A stretch of DNA of 64,000 nt from Bacillus sp. V3-13 (GCF_002860165.1 NZ_PGUZ01000002.1:62001-126000), one strand, 5' to 3'. Shown: positions 37,650-46,320, counted from the first letter of the stretch. A program made the numbers and translations. The notes: generated from the letters alone by a model not told the origin.

Positions 37650-37678
37650 CACCGGCAACTTTTGCCGGTGTATTTTTA
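37650..37678 (+). terminator. Terminator after metP2
   Basis: CACCGGCAA (37650-37658) and TTGCCGGTG (37662-37670) form a perfect 9-bp stem followed by TATTTTTA. Confidence 0.85.
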
Positions 37679-37863
37679 TTGTCTTCAACCCTGGTTTATA
37701 AGCAGCGGGAATTGGGACAAAGATCAAAATTCTCCATTTTTAAAGAGCAGGAGTATATGTAACCGTTTTTGCAATTCCATATTCCGGGTCATATGTTTGT
37801 CGATCAGCCAAATGTTTGTCGTTGAAAAGAGTATGCTATTATTGAATGTATGGAGGTGTTCCC

Positions 37864-38709
37864 ATGATCATCATCGGGTTAACGGGCTGGGGAGACCATG
37901 ACAGCTTATATAGCAGCCGTACTGCTTCCCGTGACAAATTAAAAGAGTATGCCGGTTTTTTTCCAACCGTCGAAGTCGATTCTTCGTTTTATGCTGTACA
38001 GCCGATCCGAAATGCTGAGAAATGGGTACAGGAAACACCAGATTCGTTTCGGTTTATAGTAAAAGCATATCAAGGGATGACAGGCCATCAGCGCGGGGAA
38101 ATCCCATTTGACAACAAACATGACATGTTTGCAGCCTTTCGGGAATCGCTGGAGCCCTATCAGTCGGCAAACAAGCTTGCGATGACACTTTTTCAGTTTC
38201 CGCCCTGGTTTGACTGCAAACGGGAAAACGTTGATTACCTGCGCTGGTGCAGAGAGAAAATGGGCGATATTCCATGCGCCCTCGAATTCCGCAACCAAAG
38301 CTGGTTTCAAGGAGAACTATGCGATAAAACGATTGAATATATGAAAAACGACGGATGGATCCACAGCATTTGCGATGAACCGCAAGCGGGAGAAGGCTCG
38401 GTGCCGACAGTGTTAAAGGCAACGAACGACGGGCAGGTGCTGGTAAGATTTCACGGCAGAAATGTCCATGGCTGGAATAAGCGCAGCGGCCAGAATTGGC
38501 GCGAGGTCCGTTACTTATACCGTTACAATCAGCACGAGCTTAAGGTTTGGGCAGCATGGCTGAAAGATTTAGAAAAGCAATGCCACAATGTGTATGCCAT
38601 CTTTAACAACAATTCCGGCGGAGATGCGGCTGATAATGCGAAACAGCTTATGGAAATATTAAATATAAAATATGAGGGATTGGCACCACGGCAGCTTGAC
38701 TTGTTTTAA
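37864..38709 (+). CDS. yunF: DUF72 protein (YunF)
   Basis: This 281-residue protein is a DUF72 (TIM-barrel-like) member: TGWGDHDSLY at the start, EVDSSFYAVQPIRNAEKWVQ, FRFIVKAYQGMTGHQ, LEFRNQSWF, and VRFHGRNVHGWNK with YAIFNNNSGGDAADNA near the C-terminus. Function is uncharacterised. ATG 37864 follows TGGAGGTG. A 10-bp direct repeat, ATGTTTGTCG (37793-37802 and 37812-37821), lies in its upstream region. The neighbour order matches the yun region. Confidence 0.85.
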   Translation: MIIIGLTGWGDHDSLYSSRTASRDKLKEYAGFFPTVEVDSSFYAVQPIRNAEKWVQETPDSFRFIVKAYQGMTGHQRGEIPFDNKHDMFAAFRESLEPYQSANKLAMTLFQFPPWFDCKRENVDYLRWCREKMGDIPCALEFRNQSWFQGELCDKTIEYMKNDGWIHSICDEPQAGEGSVPTVLKATNDGQVLVRFHGRNVHGWNKRSGQNWREVRYLYRYNQHELKVWAAWLKDLEKQCHNVYAIFNNNSGGDAADNAKQLMEILNIKYEGLAPRQLDLF

Positions 38710-38769
38710 AAAAGGGGAATCCGCCTGATTTCACAAGGGATAGCCGGTTAGTAAAAAGAGGTTGATAAA

Positions 38770-40152
38770 ATGGAATACATTCATATTTACCATACAAATG
38801 ATCTGCACAGCCATTTCGACCATTGGCCCCGCATTCAACAATTTCTTTCGAGCCGTAAACAGCTTCATCGTGAGCAGGGGGAAGAAGTATTTTTATTTGA
38901 TATTGGAGACCATGCGGACAGGTGGCATCCATATACAGAAGGAACGCGTGGAAAAGGAAATACAGAGCTGTTAAACAGGGCGGGATATGATGCTGTCGCG
39001 ATCGGCAATAATGAAGGAATCACCTTTTCCCATGAAGATTTGGACAGCCTGTACGAACATGCCGATTTTGATGTTATGGCCGCCAACCTTTATCAAAAAG
39101 ACGGTAGCCGGCCAAGCTGGGCAAAGCCGCATACCATTAAAACGACAAAATCCGGCACCAGGATCGGGTTGATTGGTTTAACCGCGTACTTTTCACATTT
39201 ATACGAATTGCTCGGCTGGAAGCTTACAGAGCCGCTTGAAGAGTTAAAGAGACAGGTGGAGGCGCTGAAAAACGAGACAGATTTGCTCATTATTTTATCC
39301 CATCTTGGACTCCATGAAGATGAAAGAATAGCCAGAGAGTTCCCGGAGGTTGATATCATTCTTGGGGCGCATACCCACCATGTTCTGCACGAAGGGAAAA
39401 TGGTTGCTGGACGGCTGTTATGCGGAGCAGGGAAATATGGCATGTTTGTCGGCCAGGTGACGATCGAAATGAATCCGCAGGATAAACAAGTCGTGCAAAA
39501 GACAGCGCATTTATACGATACGAACGAACTCAATCAAGCCCATCAGGAAGAACAATGGACTGAAGAACTTTTTATAAAAGGAAAAGAACTGCTCAACAAG
39601 ACGGTTACCATATTGCCGGAGCCGATTCAAACAGATCACTTTGAACGTTCCCCTCTGCCGCAAATATTGGTTGAAGCATTAAGAGAGTGGTGCCAGGCAG
39701 ATTGTGCATTTTTAAACGCAGGACTATTATTGCATGACTTGCCGGCGGGCCCTCTGACGGAATATGACTTATTAAAGGTTTGCCCCCATCCGATCAATCC
39801 GTGTGTTATTGAATTGTCCGGACGCGAATTAAAGGAAATCATTATCCAAACTTTCGATGAAAAATGGCCGCATCTGCAAATAGTTGGCCTTGGCTTCCGG
39901 GGAACGGTGATGGGAAGAATCGAATATGACGGAATTTCATTTGAAGAACATAAAGGTTTTAAAAAAATTTATATTCAAAGTCAGGAGATTAAGCCGGACG
40001 CTTTTTATAAATTGGCGATTCCTGATATGTTTACTTTTGGCCGGTTTTTCCCGGGAATATTACGCGCTGAACATAAAAAATATTTTCTCCCGGAATTTCT
40101 GCGCGATTTGCTCGGCTGGAAGCTTGCCGAACTGTATCGGCAAGCGGAATAA
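38770..40152 (+). CDS. yunD: Metallophosphatase, 5'-nucleotidase/UDP-sugar hydrolase-like (YunD)
   Basis: The 460-residue protein has the calcineurin-like metallophosphoesterase core: HTNDLHSHFDHW, DIGDHADRW, AIGNNEGITF, ILSHLGLHEDERIA and LGAHTHHVLHEGK, then a C-terminal 5'-nucleotidase domain (about 300-440, with ELSGRELKEIIIQTF). No signal peptide is present, so it is cytoplasmic, unlike secreted UshA/YfkN enzymes. Its ATG 38770 follows AAGAGGTTG. The physiological substrate is not known from sequence. Confidence 0.85.
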   Translation: MEYIHIYHTNDLHSHFDHWPRIQQFLSSRKQLHREQGEEVFLFDIGDHADRWHPYTEGTRGKGNTELLNRAGYDAVAIGNNEGITFSHEDLDSLYEHADFDVMAANLYQKDGSRPSWAKPHTIKTTKSGTRIGLIGLTAYFSHLYELLGWKLTEPLEELKRQVEALKNETDLLIILSHLGLHEDERIAREFPEVDIILGAHTHHVLHEGKMVAGRLLCGAGKYGMFVGQVTIEMNPQDKQVVQKTAHLYDTNELNQAHQEEQWTEELFIKGKELLNKTVTILPEPIQTDHFERSPLPQILVEALREWCQADCAFLNAGLLLHDLPAGPLTEYDLLKVCPHPINPCVIELSGRELKEIIIQTFDEKWPHLQIVGLGFRGTVMGRIEYDGISFEEHKGFKKIYIQSQEIKPDAFYKLAIPDMFTFGRFFPGILRAEHKKYFLPEFLRDLLGWKLAELYRQAE

Positions 40153-40245
40153 AAAAGCTTGTTTACGACACTCCTGCCTGGATACACGCTTTTCCATTCC
40201 CATACATAAAGTGTAATGGAAGAAATAGAAAAGGAGCGTGTGAGC

Positions 40246-40548
40246 ATGATCGAATTATCGCCGATTGAGATCCAGGGCCGGACTTTTCTTGCTGTGTCAG
40301 TAAAACTCCCGAAAACGAACCTCCTCGCTGTAATGAGCGATAAAGGATATATTATGTGCGGTGCCCTGGATGTGGCTCTGCTCAATGAAAAGCTGGCAGA
40401 TCGAAAAGTGATTGCCGGACGTGCGGTCGGAGTCAGGACAATTGAGCAGCTTCTGGAGGCCCCGCTGGAATCTGTCACTTTTGCAGCTGTCGACCTGGGA
40501 ATTCGAAAAGGCATGATTGGGAAAGAAGCATTGCTGAAGATGGTTTAA
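40246..40548 (+). CDS. yunC: DUF1805 protein (YunC)
   Basis: The 100-residue protein matches YunC/DUF1805: MIELSPIEIQGRTFLAVSV, GYIMCGALDVALLNEKLADRKV, and AGRAVGVRTIEQLLEAPLE. Function is unknown. ATG 40246 has AAAAGGAG upstream; 30 bp of in-frame sequence lies before it without a site. It lies close to yunD and is followed by a terminator that overlaps its stop codon. Confidence 0.8.
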   Translation: MIELSPIEIQGRTFLAVSVKLPKTNLLAVMSDKGYIMCGALDVALLNEKLADRKVIAGRAVGVRTIEQLLEAPLESVTFAAVDLGIRKGMIGKEALLKMV

Positions 40549-40578
40549 AGCGGCCGGCAAGCGGGCCGCTTTCTTTTT
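40547..40578 (+). terminator. Terminator overlapping the yunC stop
   Basis: AAAGCGGCC (40547-40555) and GGCCGCTTT (40564-40572) form a 9-bp stem, then CTTTTTT; the stem starts inside the TAA. Confidence 0.85.
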
Positions 40579-40655
40579 TAACTAACCTCTTTTACAACTA
40601 AACCTTTCATGAAAGCCTGCAATGGACATATACATTGGGTAAGGGAGGGTTTTCT

Positions 40656-41414
40656 GTGTTCAAACCTAGAAGAAAAACCTTTAAACAAGGTCCTTTACCA
40701 GTTAAGTATGTATTCATGATTACCTTTATTATGTTTATTGGCTGTACATTCTTCAGCTTAATCATCATAAATAAAAATATTGAACCTGCCTTGAAAAGCA
40801 TTGCGGAAACAAGATCACGGCAGTTTGCAGCGCAGGCAATAAATGATGCAATCTCCCATACGATAGTTAAACAGGTTGACATCGAAAAATTAATTATCTC
40901 CCGTGAGGTTGGGGAAGATGCGATTATTAGTTTTAATCCCCAGATGTACAGCAAATTGATAGCAGATGCGACAATCCGCGTTCAGGAATACTTGGACCTG
41001 GTAGAGGCTGGTGAACTTGAAAAACTTGAGGCTTTTAAAAAAGACGAAAATATTGATTTTACGAAATCGCAGGAGCAAAAAGGAATTGTCTACAATATAC
41101 CATTGGGAATGGCTACAAACATTACCCTGTTTTCAAACTTAGGGCCGGAAATACCGGTGCGTTTTGAAATCATTGGTGCGGTTACTTCCGATTTAGAAAC
41201 GAAATACATCGAGACGGGGATTAATAACACGATAGTCGAAGTTTATATTAAAGTGAAAGTCCATATGAATGTCATTATCCCGCTGTTGGAGAATCAAATC
41301 GAAGAAGTGGTATCTGTAAAAATAGGGGAATACTTCCACCCTGGAAAAGTTCCACAATTTTATAACAATGGTGAAAAGGGCGGAGGTCCATCGATTGAGT
41401 TGCCTTCTAATTAA
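40656..41414 (+). CDS. yunB: Sporulation protein YunB
   Basis: This 252-residue protein has a basic N-terminus, one transmembrane segment (about residues 17-38, YVFMITFIMFIGCTFFSLII) and an outside domain with ETRSRQFAAQAINDAISHTI and IPLGMATNITLFSNLGPEIPVRFEIIGAVTSDLET, as in YunB. It is expected to act during sporulation in the mother cell. The start is GTG 40656 behind AAGGGAGGG. It faces lytH with a shared hairpin between. Confidence 0.87.
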   Translation: MFKPRRKTFKQGPLPVKYVFMITFIMFIGCTFFSLIIINKNIEPALKSIAETRSRQFAAQAINDAISHTIVKQVDIEKLIISREVGEDAIISFNPQMYSKLIADATIRVQEYLDLVEAGELEKLEAFKKDENIDFTKSQEQKGIVYNIPLGMATNITLFSNLGPEIPVRFEIIGAVTSDLETKYIETGINNTIVEVYIKVKVHMNVIIPLLENQIEEVVSVKIGEYFHPGKVPQFYNNGEKGGGPSIELPSN

Positions 41415-41429
41415 AAGATTTGAAAACAG

Positions 41430-41460
41430 TGAGGACTGCCGATATCCGGCAGTCCTCACT
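41430..41460. terminator. 13-bp hairpin between convergent yunB and lytH
   Basis: GTGAGGACTGCCG (41430-41442) pairs perfectly with CGGCAGTCCTCAC (41448-41460). A T-rich tail follows only on the minus strand, so it is mainly the lytH terminator. Confidence 0.8.
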
Positions 41461-41484
41461 TGAGCAATGATGTCCCTGGTTAAC

Positions 41485-42483
41485 CTATTTTTTTTGTTTC
41501 CGGGCATTTTGCCGTTCCTGCCTTTCCCATAGTTTTAAATGCGGATAGGGATCGTATGACCATTCTGTATAGCCGTTATCCTTGTACATGCCATAATGTA
41601 AGTGCGGAGGGAATTTTCCCGATGTTCCGGGTGGTCCATACCCGGAGCTCCCGACTCCGCCTACGACCATACCCGGTTCAACAATTTGCCCCACCTGCAA
41701 GTCCTTCGCAAACCCGCTTAAATGGGCGAAGTAGTGATAGTTATTGTTAATATCCCGTATGCCGATCCGCCAGCCTCCGTATCTGTTCCAACCTTTCATT
41801 TCAATGATCCCGTACGATGTAGCGCGAACAGGCACGCCATAACCTGCAAAGATATCAGTACCTTCGTGAATGCGCCTGCCTCCCCAGCCGCGTGCATCGC
41901 CCCAAGTATCGCGGTAGCTGTAAGTGCTCCTTAGTGGGACTGGAAAGGCATGCGATTCAAGGTCAAGACGTCCAAAATGCTTATAAATTTTTGCTTTGCC
42001 GATAATGATGCCAACCGTTTTATCACGCTTATAGTAATTCCAAAGACCGATTTTGAGATTATCATGGTCGACCCCATAAGATAGAAGATAATTGGCAAAA
42101 GCGTGGAGAACATCTTCATCATTTTTTAAGCTTGCTTTACCGTCACCATTTCCATCGAAGCCAATTCCGTCGAAAAACTGAATGGAGGCGGGGTTTTCAT
42201 CCGTCAGGTTAGGATTCAGCAAACCTGCCCATTCTTCCGGCCGAAAATAAATGCCGATGGCGCCTTCAGCTTTTGGTAAATCACGCCGGGATTGGCGGAC
42301 ATTTCTTTCATACTGGTCGATCGCTGCTAAATAATACCATGGAATATGCGTTGTGGCTTCAACCTTTTTGTATAATTCCATTCGAATGGCATTAAAATCC
42401 GGCTCTTCAGCGTTGACTGTCAATGGTGGACATAATTGCAAAGTCAACATCAAAATGAATGGAATAATAAAAATAAACCGCAC
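41485..42483 (-). CDS. lytH: Spore cortex peptidoglycan endopeptidase, M23 family
   Basis: The 332-residue exported protein has a signal peptide ending near NAEE and a C-terminal LytM/M23 domain: zinc motif HEGTDIFAGYG and HLHYG near residues 205-295. The N-terminal half resembles the YunA/LytH-specific region (IPWYYLAAIDQYERN). B. subtilis LytH trims L-Ala-D-Glu-type peptide bonds to leave single L-alanine side chains in the cortex and is expressed late in sporulation. GTG 42483 follows AGGAGGGAGG. Confidence 0.87.
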   Translation of the reverse strand: MRFIFIIPFILMLTLQLCPPLTVNAEEPDFNAIRMELYKKVEATTHIPWYYLAAIDQYERNVRQSRRDLPKAEGAIGIYFRPEEWAGLLNPNLTDENPASIQFFDGIGFDGNGDGKASLKNDEDVLHAFANYLLSYGVDHDNLKIGLWNYYKRDKTVGIIIGKAKIYKHFGRLDLESHAFPVPLRSTYSYRDTWGDARGWGGRRIHEGTDIFAGYGVPVRATSYGIIEMKGWNRYGGWRIGIRDINNNYHYFAHLSGFAKDLQVGQIVEPGMVVGGVGSSGYGPPGTSGKFPPHLHYGMYKDNGYTEWSYDPYPHLKLWERQERQNARKQKK

Positions 42484-42683
42484 TGGAATCCTCCCTCCTA
42501 ATTCATTTGCTTCTTTAGTTTGTGAGAAAAAGGAAAATTAATATATATCAATTAATGGTAATCCGAAGCTGTTCAACTTGTCCTGCTTATGTTTAATATG
42601 TTAAAGTGACAATTGAATACATATCATAACACTTCGAATGATGTATTTTTTTGTGATGCTTTAAGTGATTGGAGTGGAAAAAA

Positions 42684-43601
42684 TTGAGTAAGAAAGAGGA
42701 ACATTTGCGTAAGCCTGAATGGCTTAAAATAAAGCTGAATACAAATGAGAATTATACCGGCCTGAAAAAGATGATGCGGGAAAAAAGCCTTCATACAGTT
42801 TGTGAAGAAGCCAAATGCCCAAACATCCACGAGTGCTGGGCAGTAAGAAGAACGGCGACATTTATGATCCTCGGGGATGTTTGCACGCGCGCATGCCGGT
42901 TTTGTGCGGTTAAAACCGGTCTGCCGACAGAGCTTGACTGGAAAGAACCGGAACGGGTCGCTGATTCTGTAAGTTTGATGAATTTGAAGCATGTCGTTGT
43001 AACAGCAGTTGCCCGCGATGATTTAAAGGATGGCGGTTCCGCCGTTTTTGCGGAAACCGTCAGAGCGATTAGAAGAAAAAACCCGTTTACAAGCATCGAA
43101 GTTCTTCCTTCCGATATGGGAGGAGTTCTTGAAAACTTGGCGACGCTAATGGATGCGCGCCCTGATATCTTAAATCACAACATCGAGACTGTACGCCGCC
43201 TGACACCGAGAGTACGGGCAAGAGCAACGTACGAGCGTTCACTTGAATTCCTGCGCCGTGCAAAAGAATTGCAGCCGGACATTCCGACAAAGTCAAGCCT
43301 GATGATTGGACTTGGTGAAACAAAAGAAGAAATTCTTGAGACGATGGATGACCTCCGGGCCAATCATGTCGATATCATGACGATTGGGCAATATTTGCAG
43401 CCAACCAAAAAACATTTAAAGGTTCAAAAGTATTACCATCCCCACGAGTTCCGGGAATTAAAAGAAATAGCGATGAGCAAGGGATTTAGCCATTGTGAAG
43501 CAGGTCCATTAGTCCGCTCTTCCTATCATGCGGATGAGCAAGTAAATGCCGCTGCAAAACAAAAGCAGCTGATGGGTGAAACGACTGCTCAGGAAGCATA
43601 A
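42684..43601 (+). CDS. lipA: Lipoyl synthase
   Basis: The 305-residue radical SAM enzyme inserts two sulfurs into octanoyl-proteins, GcvH being a likely substrate. The radical SAM cluster is Cys67, Cys71, Cys74 in [12 protein letters not shown]; the auxiliary cluster is Cys40, Cys45, Cys51 with the C-terminal RSSYHADEQ. The start is TTG 42684 behind TTGGAGTGG; the upstream TTG at 42669 gives an added MEWKK. Fe-S clusters come from the Suf system and Nfu in this window. Confidence 0.95.
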   Translation: MSKKEEHLRKPEWLKIKLNTNENYTGLKKMMREKSLHTVCEEAKCPNIHECWAVRRTATFMILGDVCTRACRFCAVKTGLPTELDWKEPERVADSVSLMNLKHVVVTAVARDDLKDGGSAVFAETVRAIRRKNPFTSIEVLPSDMGGVLENLATLMDARPDILNHNIETVRRLTPRVRARATYERSLEFLRRAKELQPDIPTKSSLMIGLGETKEEILETMDDLRANHVDIMTIGQYLQPTKKHLKVQKYYHPHEFRELKEIAMSKGFSHCEAGPLVRSSYHADEQVNAAAKQKQLMGETTAQEA

Positions 43602-43606
43602 CGAAA

Positions 43607-43634
43607 AGAGTTCAGCATGTGCTGGACTCTTTAT
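43607..43634 (+). terminator. Terminator of lipA
   Basis: AGAGTTCAGCA (43607-43617) pairs with TGCTGGACTCT (43620-43630, one U-G), then TTATTT. Confidence 0.8.
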
Positions 43635-43815
43635 TTAGATGGGAACCTGCGAATAATATTTGTCGATTTATTCTCATAATTGTTGAAAAGACCGGATTTC
43701 ATATTATGCTTATCCAGGGTTATAATGACCAATGAGTTCGTTTTTTCCGTAGTAATTGCTGGCTAATCAGTTATAATCAAAATAAAAGCACATGCAGCAT
43801 AAAGAGGTGAACAAA

Positions 43816-44136
43816 ATGATTTGCATTAATAATGTTTGCTATGAAGTAGTCGAAGAACAGCGGAATGGTTTCAATGAAGAAGCATTTCGCGCCCGATACA
43901 GCGAAATATTAACAAGGTACGACTATATTGTTGGAGATTGGGGATATGGCCAGCTTCGGCTCAAAGGTTTCTTTGACGACCAGAATCAGAAGGCCTCATA
44001 CGATACAAAAATAAGTACTTTGACGGAATACCTTTACGAATATTGTAATTTTGGCTGCCCTTATTTTGTTGTTAAAAAAGTGAAAAACCATAAACTAAAC
44101 GAAGCCCAATCGGATAACTCTGTGTTAGGAAGCTAG
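43816..44136 (+). CDS. yutD: DUF1027 protein (YutD)
   Basis: This 106-residue protein is of the YutD/DUF1027 family: EEAFRARYSEILTRYDYIVGDWGYGQLRLKGFFDD, then STLTEYLYEYCNFGCPYFVVKKV. Function is unknown. The start is ATG 43816, with AAAGAGGTG upstream; an earlier in-frame ATG at 43792 has no site. A terminator follows. Confidence 0.82.
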   Translation: MICINNVCYEVVEEQRNGFNEEAFRARYSEILTRYDYIVGDWGYGQLRLKGFFDDQNQKASYDTKISTLTEYLYEYCNFGCPYFVVKKVKNHKLNEAQSDNSVLGS

Positions 44137-44141
44137 TGGAT

Positions 44142-44177
44142 AAAACAGCCAGGCATGTCAAGCTGGCTGTTTTATTT
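44142..44177 (+). terminator. Terminator of yutD
   Basis: AAAACAGCCAG (44142-44152) pairs with CTGGCTGTTTT (44163-44173), followed by ATTTC. Confidence 0.85.
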
Positions 44178-44225
44178 CAAATTATATGATTTCATATAGG
44201 CTTTTTTAGAAAAACTTTGTTGCCA

Positions 44226-44255
44226 TTGTCAATATAAGAACATTTGTTCTATAAT
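44226..44255 (+). promoter_or_regulatory. Consensus promoter with an embedded LexA-type box
   Basis: TTGTCA (44226-44231), an 18-bp spacer, and TATAAT (44250-44255). The spacer ends in GAACATTTGTTC (44238-44249), a perfect GAAC-N4-GTTC palindrome as in Bacillus SOS boxes, abutting the -10. No protein gene with a ribosome site lies downstream on this strand. Confidence 0.6.
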
Positions 44256-44261
44256 AAATAT

Positions 44262-44344
44262 GGGGAATCTACAGGATTACCCATTTGCCATGAATGCACG
44301 TTACACTTGATAATTCACAATATCAAGCAACTCATGGCTTTTCT
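44262..44344 (+). ncRNA. Candidate SOS-linked small structured RNA
   Basis: From the predicted start (about 44262) the transcript contains an outer stem GCCATGA (44287-44293) with TCATGGC (44332-44338) enclosing an inner CTTGATA (44306-44312) with TATCAAG (44321-44327), followed by TTTTCT. A further TTTTCTAAAA/TTTTAGAAAA hairpin (44339-44348 and 44359-44368) runs into the end of the convergent DUF3055 gene. The 16-codon ORF starting at 44260 has no ribosome site. It may instead just be the DUF3055 terminator region. The RNA itself is inferred. Confidence 0.4.
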
Positions 44345-44360
44345 AAAAAACAACAATCTT

Positions 44361-44630
44361 TTAGAAAAGAGCGTCATATAAAAAAGAACGGAGTTCGGCC
44401 GCGTCTTCCTCCGAGAGCTGAAAGGCGTACTCCAAATATCCCTCTTCATCCAGATCGTCCTGGCCAATGATGGCAAACCGGCTTCCTTGCATATCAAGGA
44501 CGAGAGACTTTCCATAATGGCGGTCAGTTTGTGTTATCGCTAAATCGAAACGTGTATTTTCTCCCATAAAGCTGACGAACCTCGTTTTTGTTTCCTCTGT
44601 ATCATCGTATAAAAAAAATCGCTCTGCCAT
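44361..44630 (-). CDS. DUF3055 protein (YutC-like)
   Basis: The 89-residue acidic protein begins MAERFFLYDDTEETKTRFVS, then FDLAITQTDRHYGKSLVLD and EEGYLEYAFQLSEEDAAELR, matching DUF3055 as I recall it in the Bacillus yut region. ATG 44630 follows GGAGG. It is convergent with the candidate SOS promoter and shares the AT-rich hairpin at its stop. Function is unknown. Confidence 0.72.
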   Translation of the reverse strand: MAERFFLYDDTEETKTRFVSFMGENTRFDLAITQTDRHYGKSLVLDMQGSRFAIIGQDDLDEEGYLEYAFQLSEEDAAELRSFLYDALF

Positions 44631-44843
44631 CTATCGTTCCTCCGTATCTGCACAGTTTTTTCGCTCAATTCCTTTTTCTATCTTAACAGAACTGCTATCA
44701 TTTCTATATAATAGCAGGGGAAAACATGTATTTCTACATACTTATGATACAATATTGGGATAAAGCAGCTTTCCATATTAAAACAATATTAGACATTTGT
44801 CGAAAGCATTTCACCGCAGTATCCTTTGGAAGGAGGACAAAAA

Positions 44844-45281
44844 GTGTACTTTGTGGACAGGGAAAAGATCGACGAAATACTGCGATACTTAGAAAGACAA
44901 ATTCGCCTGTTTGAAGAAAGAGACAAATGGGAGGATCCGCTTGAGCAGGCAGCGTTGGAGCGGCTAACCCATACGATAATCGAAGCTTGTTTGGATGTTG
45001 GCAATGCGATGATCGATGGATTTATTATGCGTGATCCGGGCAGTTATGAAGACATAGTCGATATTCTGGCAGATGAAAAGGTGATCACGGCCGAAATGGG
45101 CCGCGCCTACAAAAACATCCTGACATTTAGAAAGGTGCTCGTTCAAACCTATACGGAAATTGATCATGATGCCCTTAAATCCGCGTTCCAAACACATATA
45201 GCAGCTTTAAAACAGTTTGCGCCGGCAGTACGGGCTTATTTGCTGAATGAACTTGGGCCGGTATCAGCCTTTAAAAATTGA
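44844..45281 (+). CDS. yutE: HepT-like DUF86 protein with altered catalytic motif (YutE)
   Basis: The 145-residue protein has the DUF86/HepT four-helix fold: ALERLTHTIIEACLDVGNAMIDGF and EDIVDILADEKVITAEMGRAYK. In HepT RNase toxins the Rx4-6H motif near the C-terminal half carries catalysis; here it reads FRKVLVQTY, with Gln in place of His. No adjacent MNT/Rv-type nucleotidyltransferase antitoxin (MntA) is present. GTG 44844 follows GGAAGGAGG. I infer a non-toxin housekeeping paralog. Confidence 0.8.
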   Translation: MYFVDREKIDEILRYLERQIRLFEERDKWEDPLEQAALERLTHTIIEACLDVGNAMIDGFIMRDPGSYEDIVDILADEKVITAEMGRAYKNILTFRKVLVQTYTEIDHDALKSAFQTHIAALKQFAPAVRAYLLNELGPVSAFKN

Positions 45282-45293
45282 CAGTATACACTG

Positions 45294-45324
45294 CGGGACC
45301 ACTGCCCGGTCCTGTTGTTTTTTT
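45294..45324 (+). terminator. Terminator of yutE
   Basis: CGGGACC (45294-45300) and GGTCCTG (45308-45314) form a 7-bp stem with one wobble, then TTGTTTTTTT. Confidence 0.75.
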
Positions 45325-45460
45325 ACAGATTGGGTCGAAGAAAGCCCACTGCTTCAGCTGTGGATGGTGTCATAAGCAGTATAGAAAGTGAAGCATTGCA
45401 CAAATCTATATTTTTTAATAATATAAAAGATCGGGTATCATATAGTTGGGAGTGACAGAC

Positions 45461-46225
45461 TTGAGAAAATATAAAGGGTACTTAATTGATTTAGACGGCA
45501 CAATGTACAAGGGGACCGAGTTGATTGAAGAGGCTGCAGTTTTTGTTAAACAGCTGCGCGATCATGGCATTCCTTATTTATTTGTAACGAATAATTCATC
45601 ACGGACTCCGGCCCAGGTTGCTGAAAAACTGACAGCCTTTGGCATTCCTGCCGAGGAAAATCTGGTGTTTACGACCAGCATGGCGACCGCGAATTATATT
45701 TATGAACAAAATAGCAACGCATCTGTTTATTTTATTGGGGAAGATGGACTTCGCACCGCTCTTGAAGAAAAAGGCTTCGCTTTTGCAGGGGAAGATGCAG
45801 AATATGTAGTCGTTGGCCTTGATCGGTCAGTCAACTATGAAAAACTTGCCATCGGCTGTTTGGCAGTGCGGAACGGGGCAACGTTTATTTCAACCAATGG
45901 TGATATTGCTTTGCCGACTGAGCGAGGGTTCCTCCCCGGCAATGGTTCAATTACGTCCGTCATTACGGTTTCAACACAAACGAAACCGATTTTTATTGGC
46001 AAACCGGAATCGATCATAATGGAGCAAGCCTTAAAGGTTCTTGGGACAGACAAGGAAGAGACATTAATGGTTGGGGACAATTATGACACCGACATTCTTG
46101 CAGGTATAAATGCCGGGATGGATACTCTGCTTGTCCATACGGGTGTCACAACAAAAGAAATGCTGAAAAACTATGAGCAGCAGCCCACATATGTGGTGAA
46201 TTCGCTCGATCAATGGGAAATATAA
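45461..46225 (+). CDS. yutF: HAD-superfamily sugar/phosphate phosphatase, NagD-like (YutF)
   Basis: The 254-residue HAD-IIA phosphatase carries the nucleophile motif DLDGTMYKG (Asp10, Asp12), motif II FVTNNSSRTP, KPESIIMEQAL with motif III Lys, and motif IV MVGDNYDTDILAG. The start is TTG 45461 behind GGGAGTGA; the TTG at 45446 is inside the site. It is a likely p-nitrophenyl/nucleotide or sugar-phosphate phosphatase; the substrate is not given by sequence. It converges on yutG with a hairpin at its stop. Confidence 0.85.
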   Translation: MRKYKGYLIDLDGTMYKGTELIEEAAVFVKQLRDHGIPYLFVTNNSSRTPAQVAEKLTAFGIPAEENLVFTTSMATANYIYEQNSNASVYFIGEDGLRTALEEKGFAFAGEDAEYVVVGLDRSVNYEKLAIGCLAVRNGATFISTNGDIALPTERGFLPGNGSITSVITVSTQTKPIFIGKPESIIMEQALKVLGTDKEETLMVGDNYDTDILAGINAGMDTLLVHTGVTTKEMLKNYEQQPTYVVNSLDQWEI

Positions 46226-46270
46226 CACAGAGAAACCCTGCCTCCAAACTTGTGGCAGGGTTTCTCTGTG
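46226..46270. terminator. 17-bp hairpin directly at the yutF stop, no T-run
   Basis: CACAGAGAAACCCTGCC (46226-46242) and GGCAGGGTTTCTCTGTG (46254-46270) are perfect complements. It begins one base after the yutF stop and lies between convergent genes, but neither side has a U tract. Confidence 0.65.
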
Positions 46271-46320
46271 GGAACGATAAATTATCGAAGTGTTAAAAAT
46301 CAACACGTGGAGATTGTGAT

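Noticed and set aside
44307-44381. A 24-codon TTG-initiated ORF with a hydrophobic-looking peptide inside the candidate SOS transcript
   Set aside because: It has no ribosome binding site and overlaps the DUF3055 stop; it is not supported as a gene, though it could be tested.
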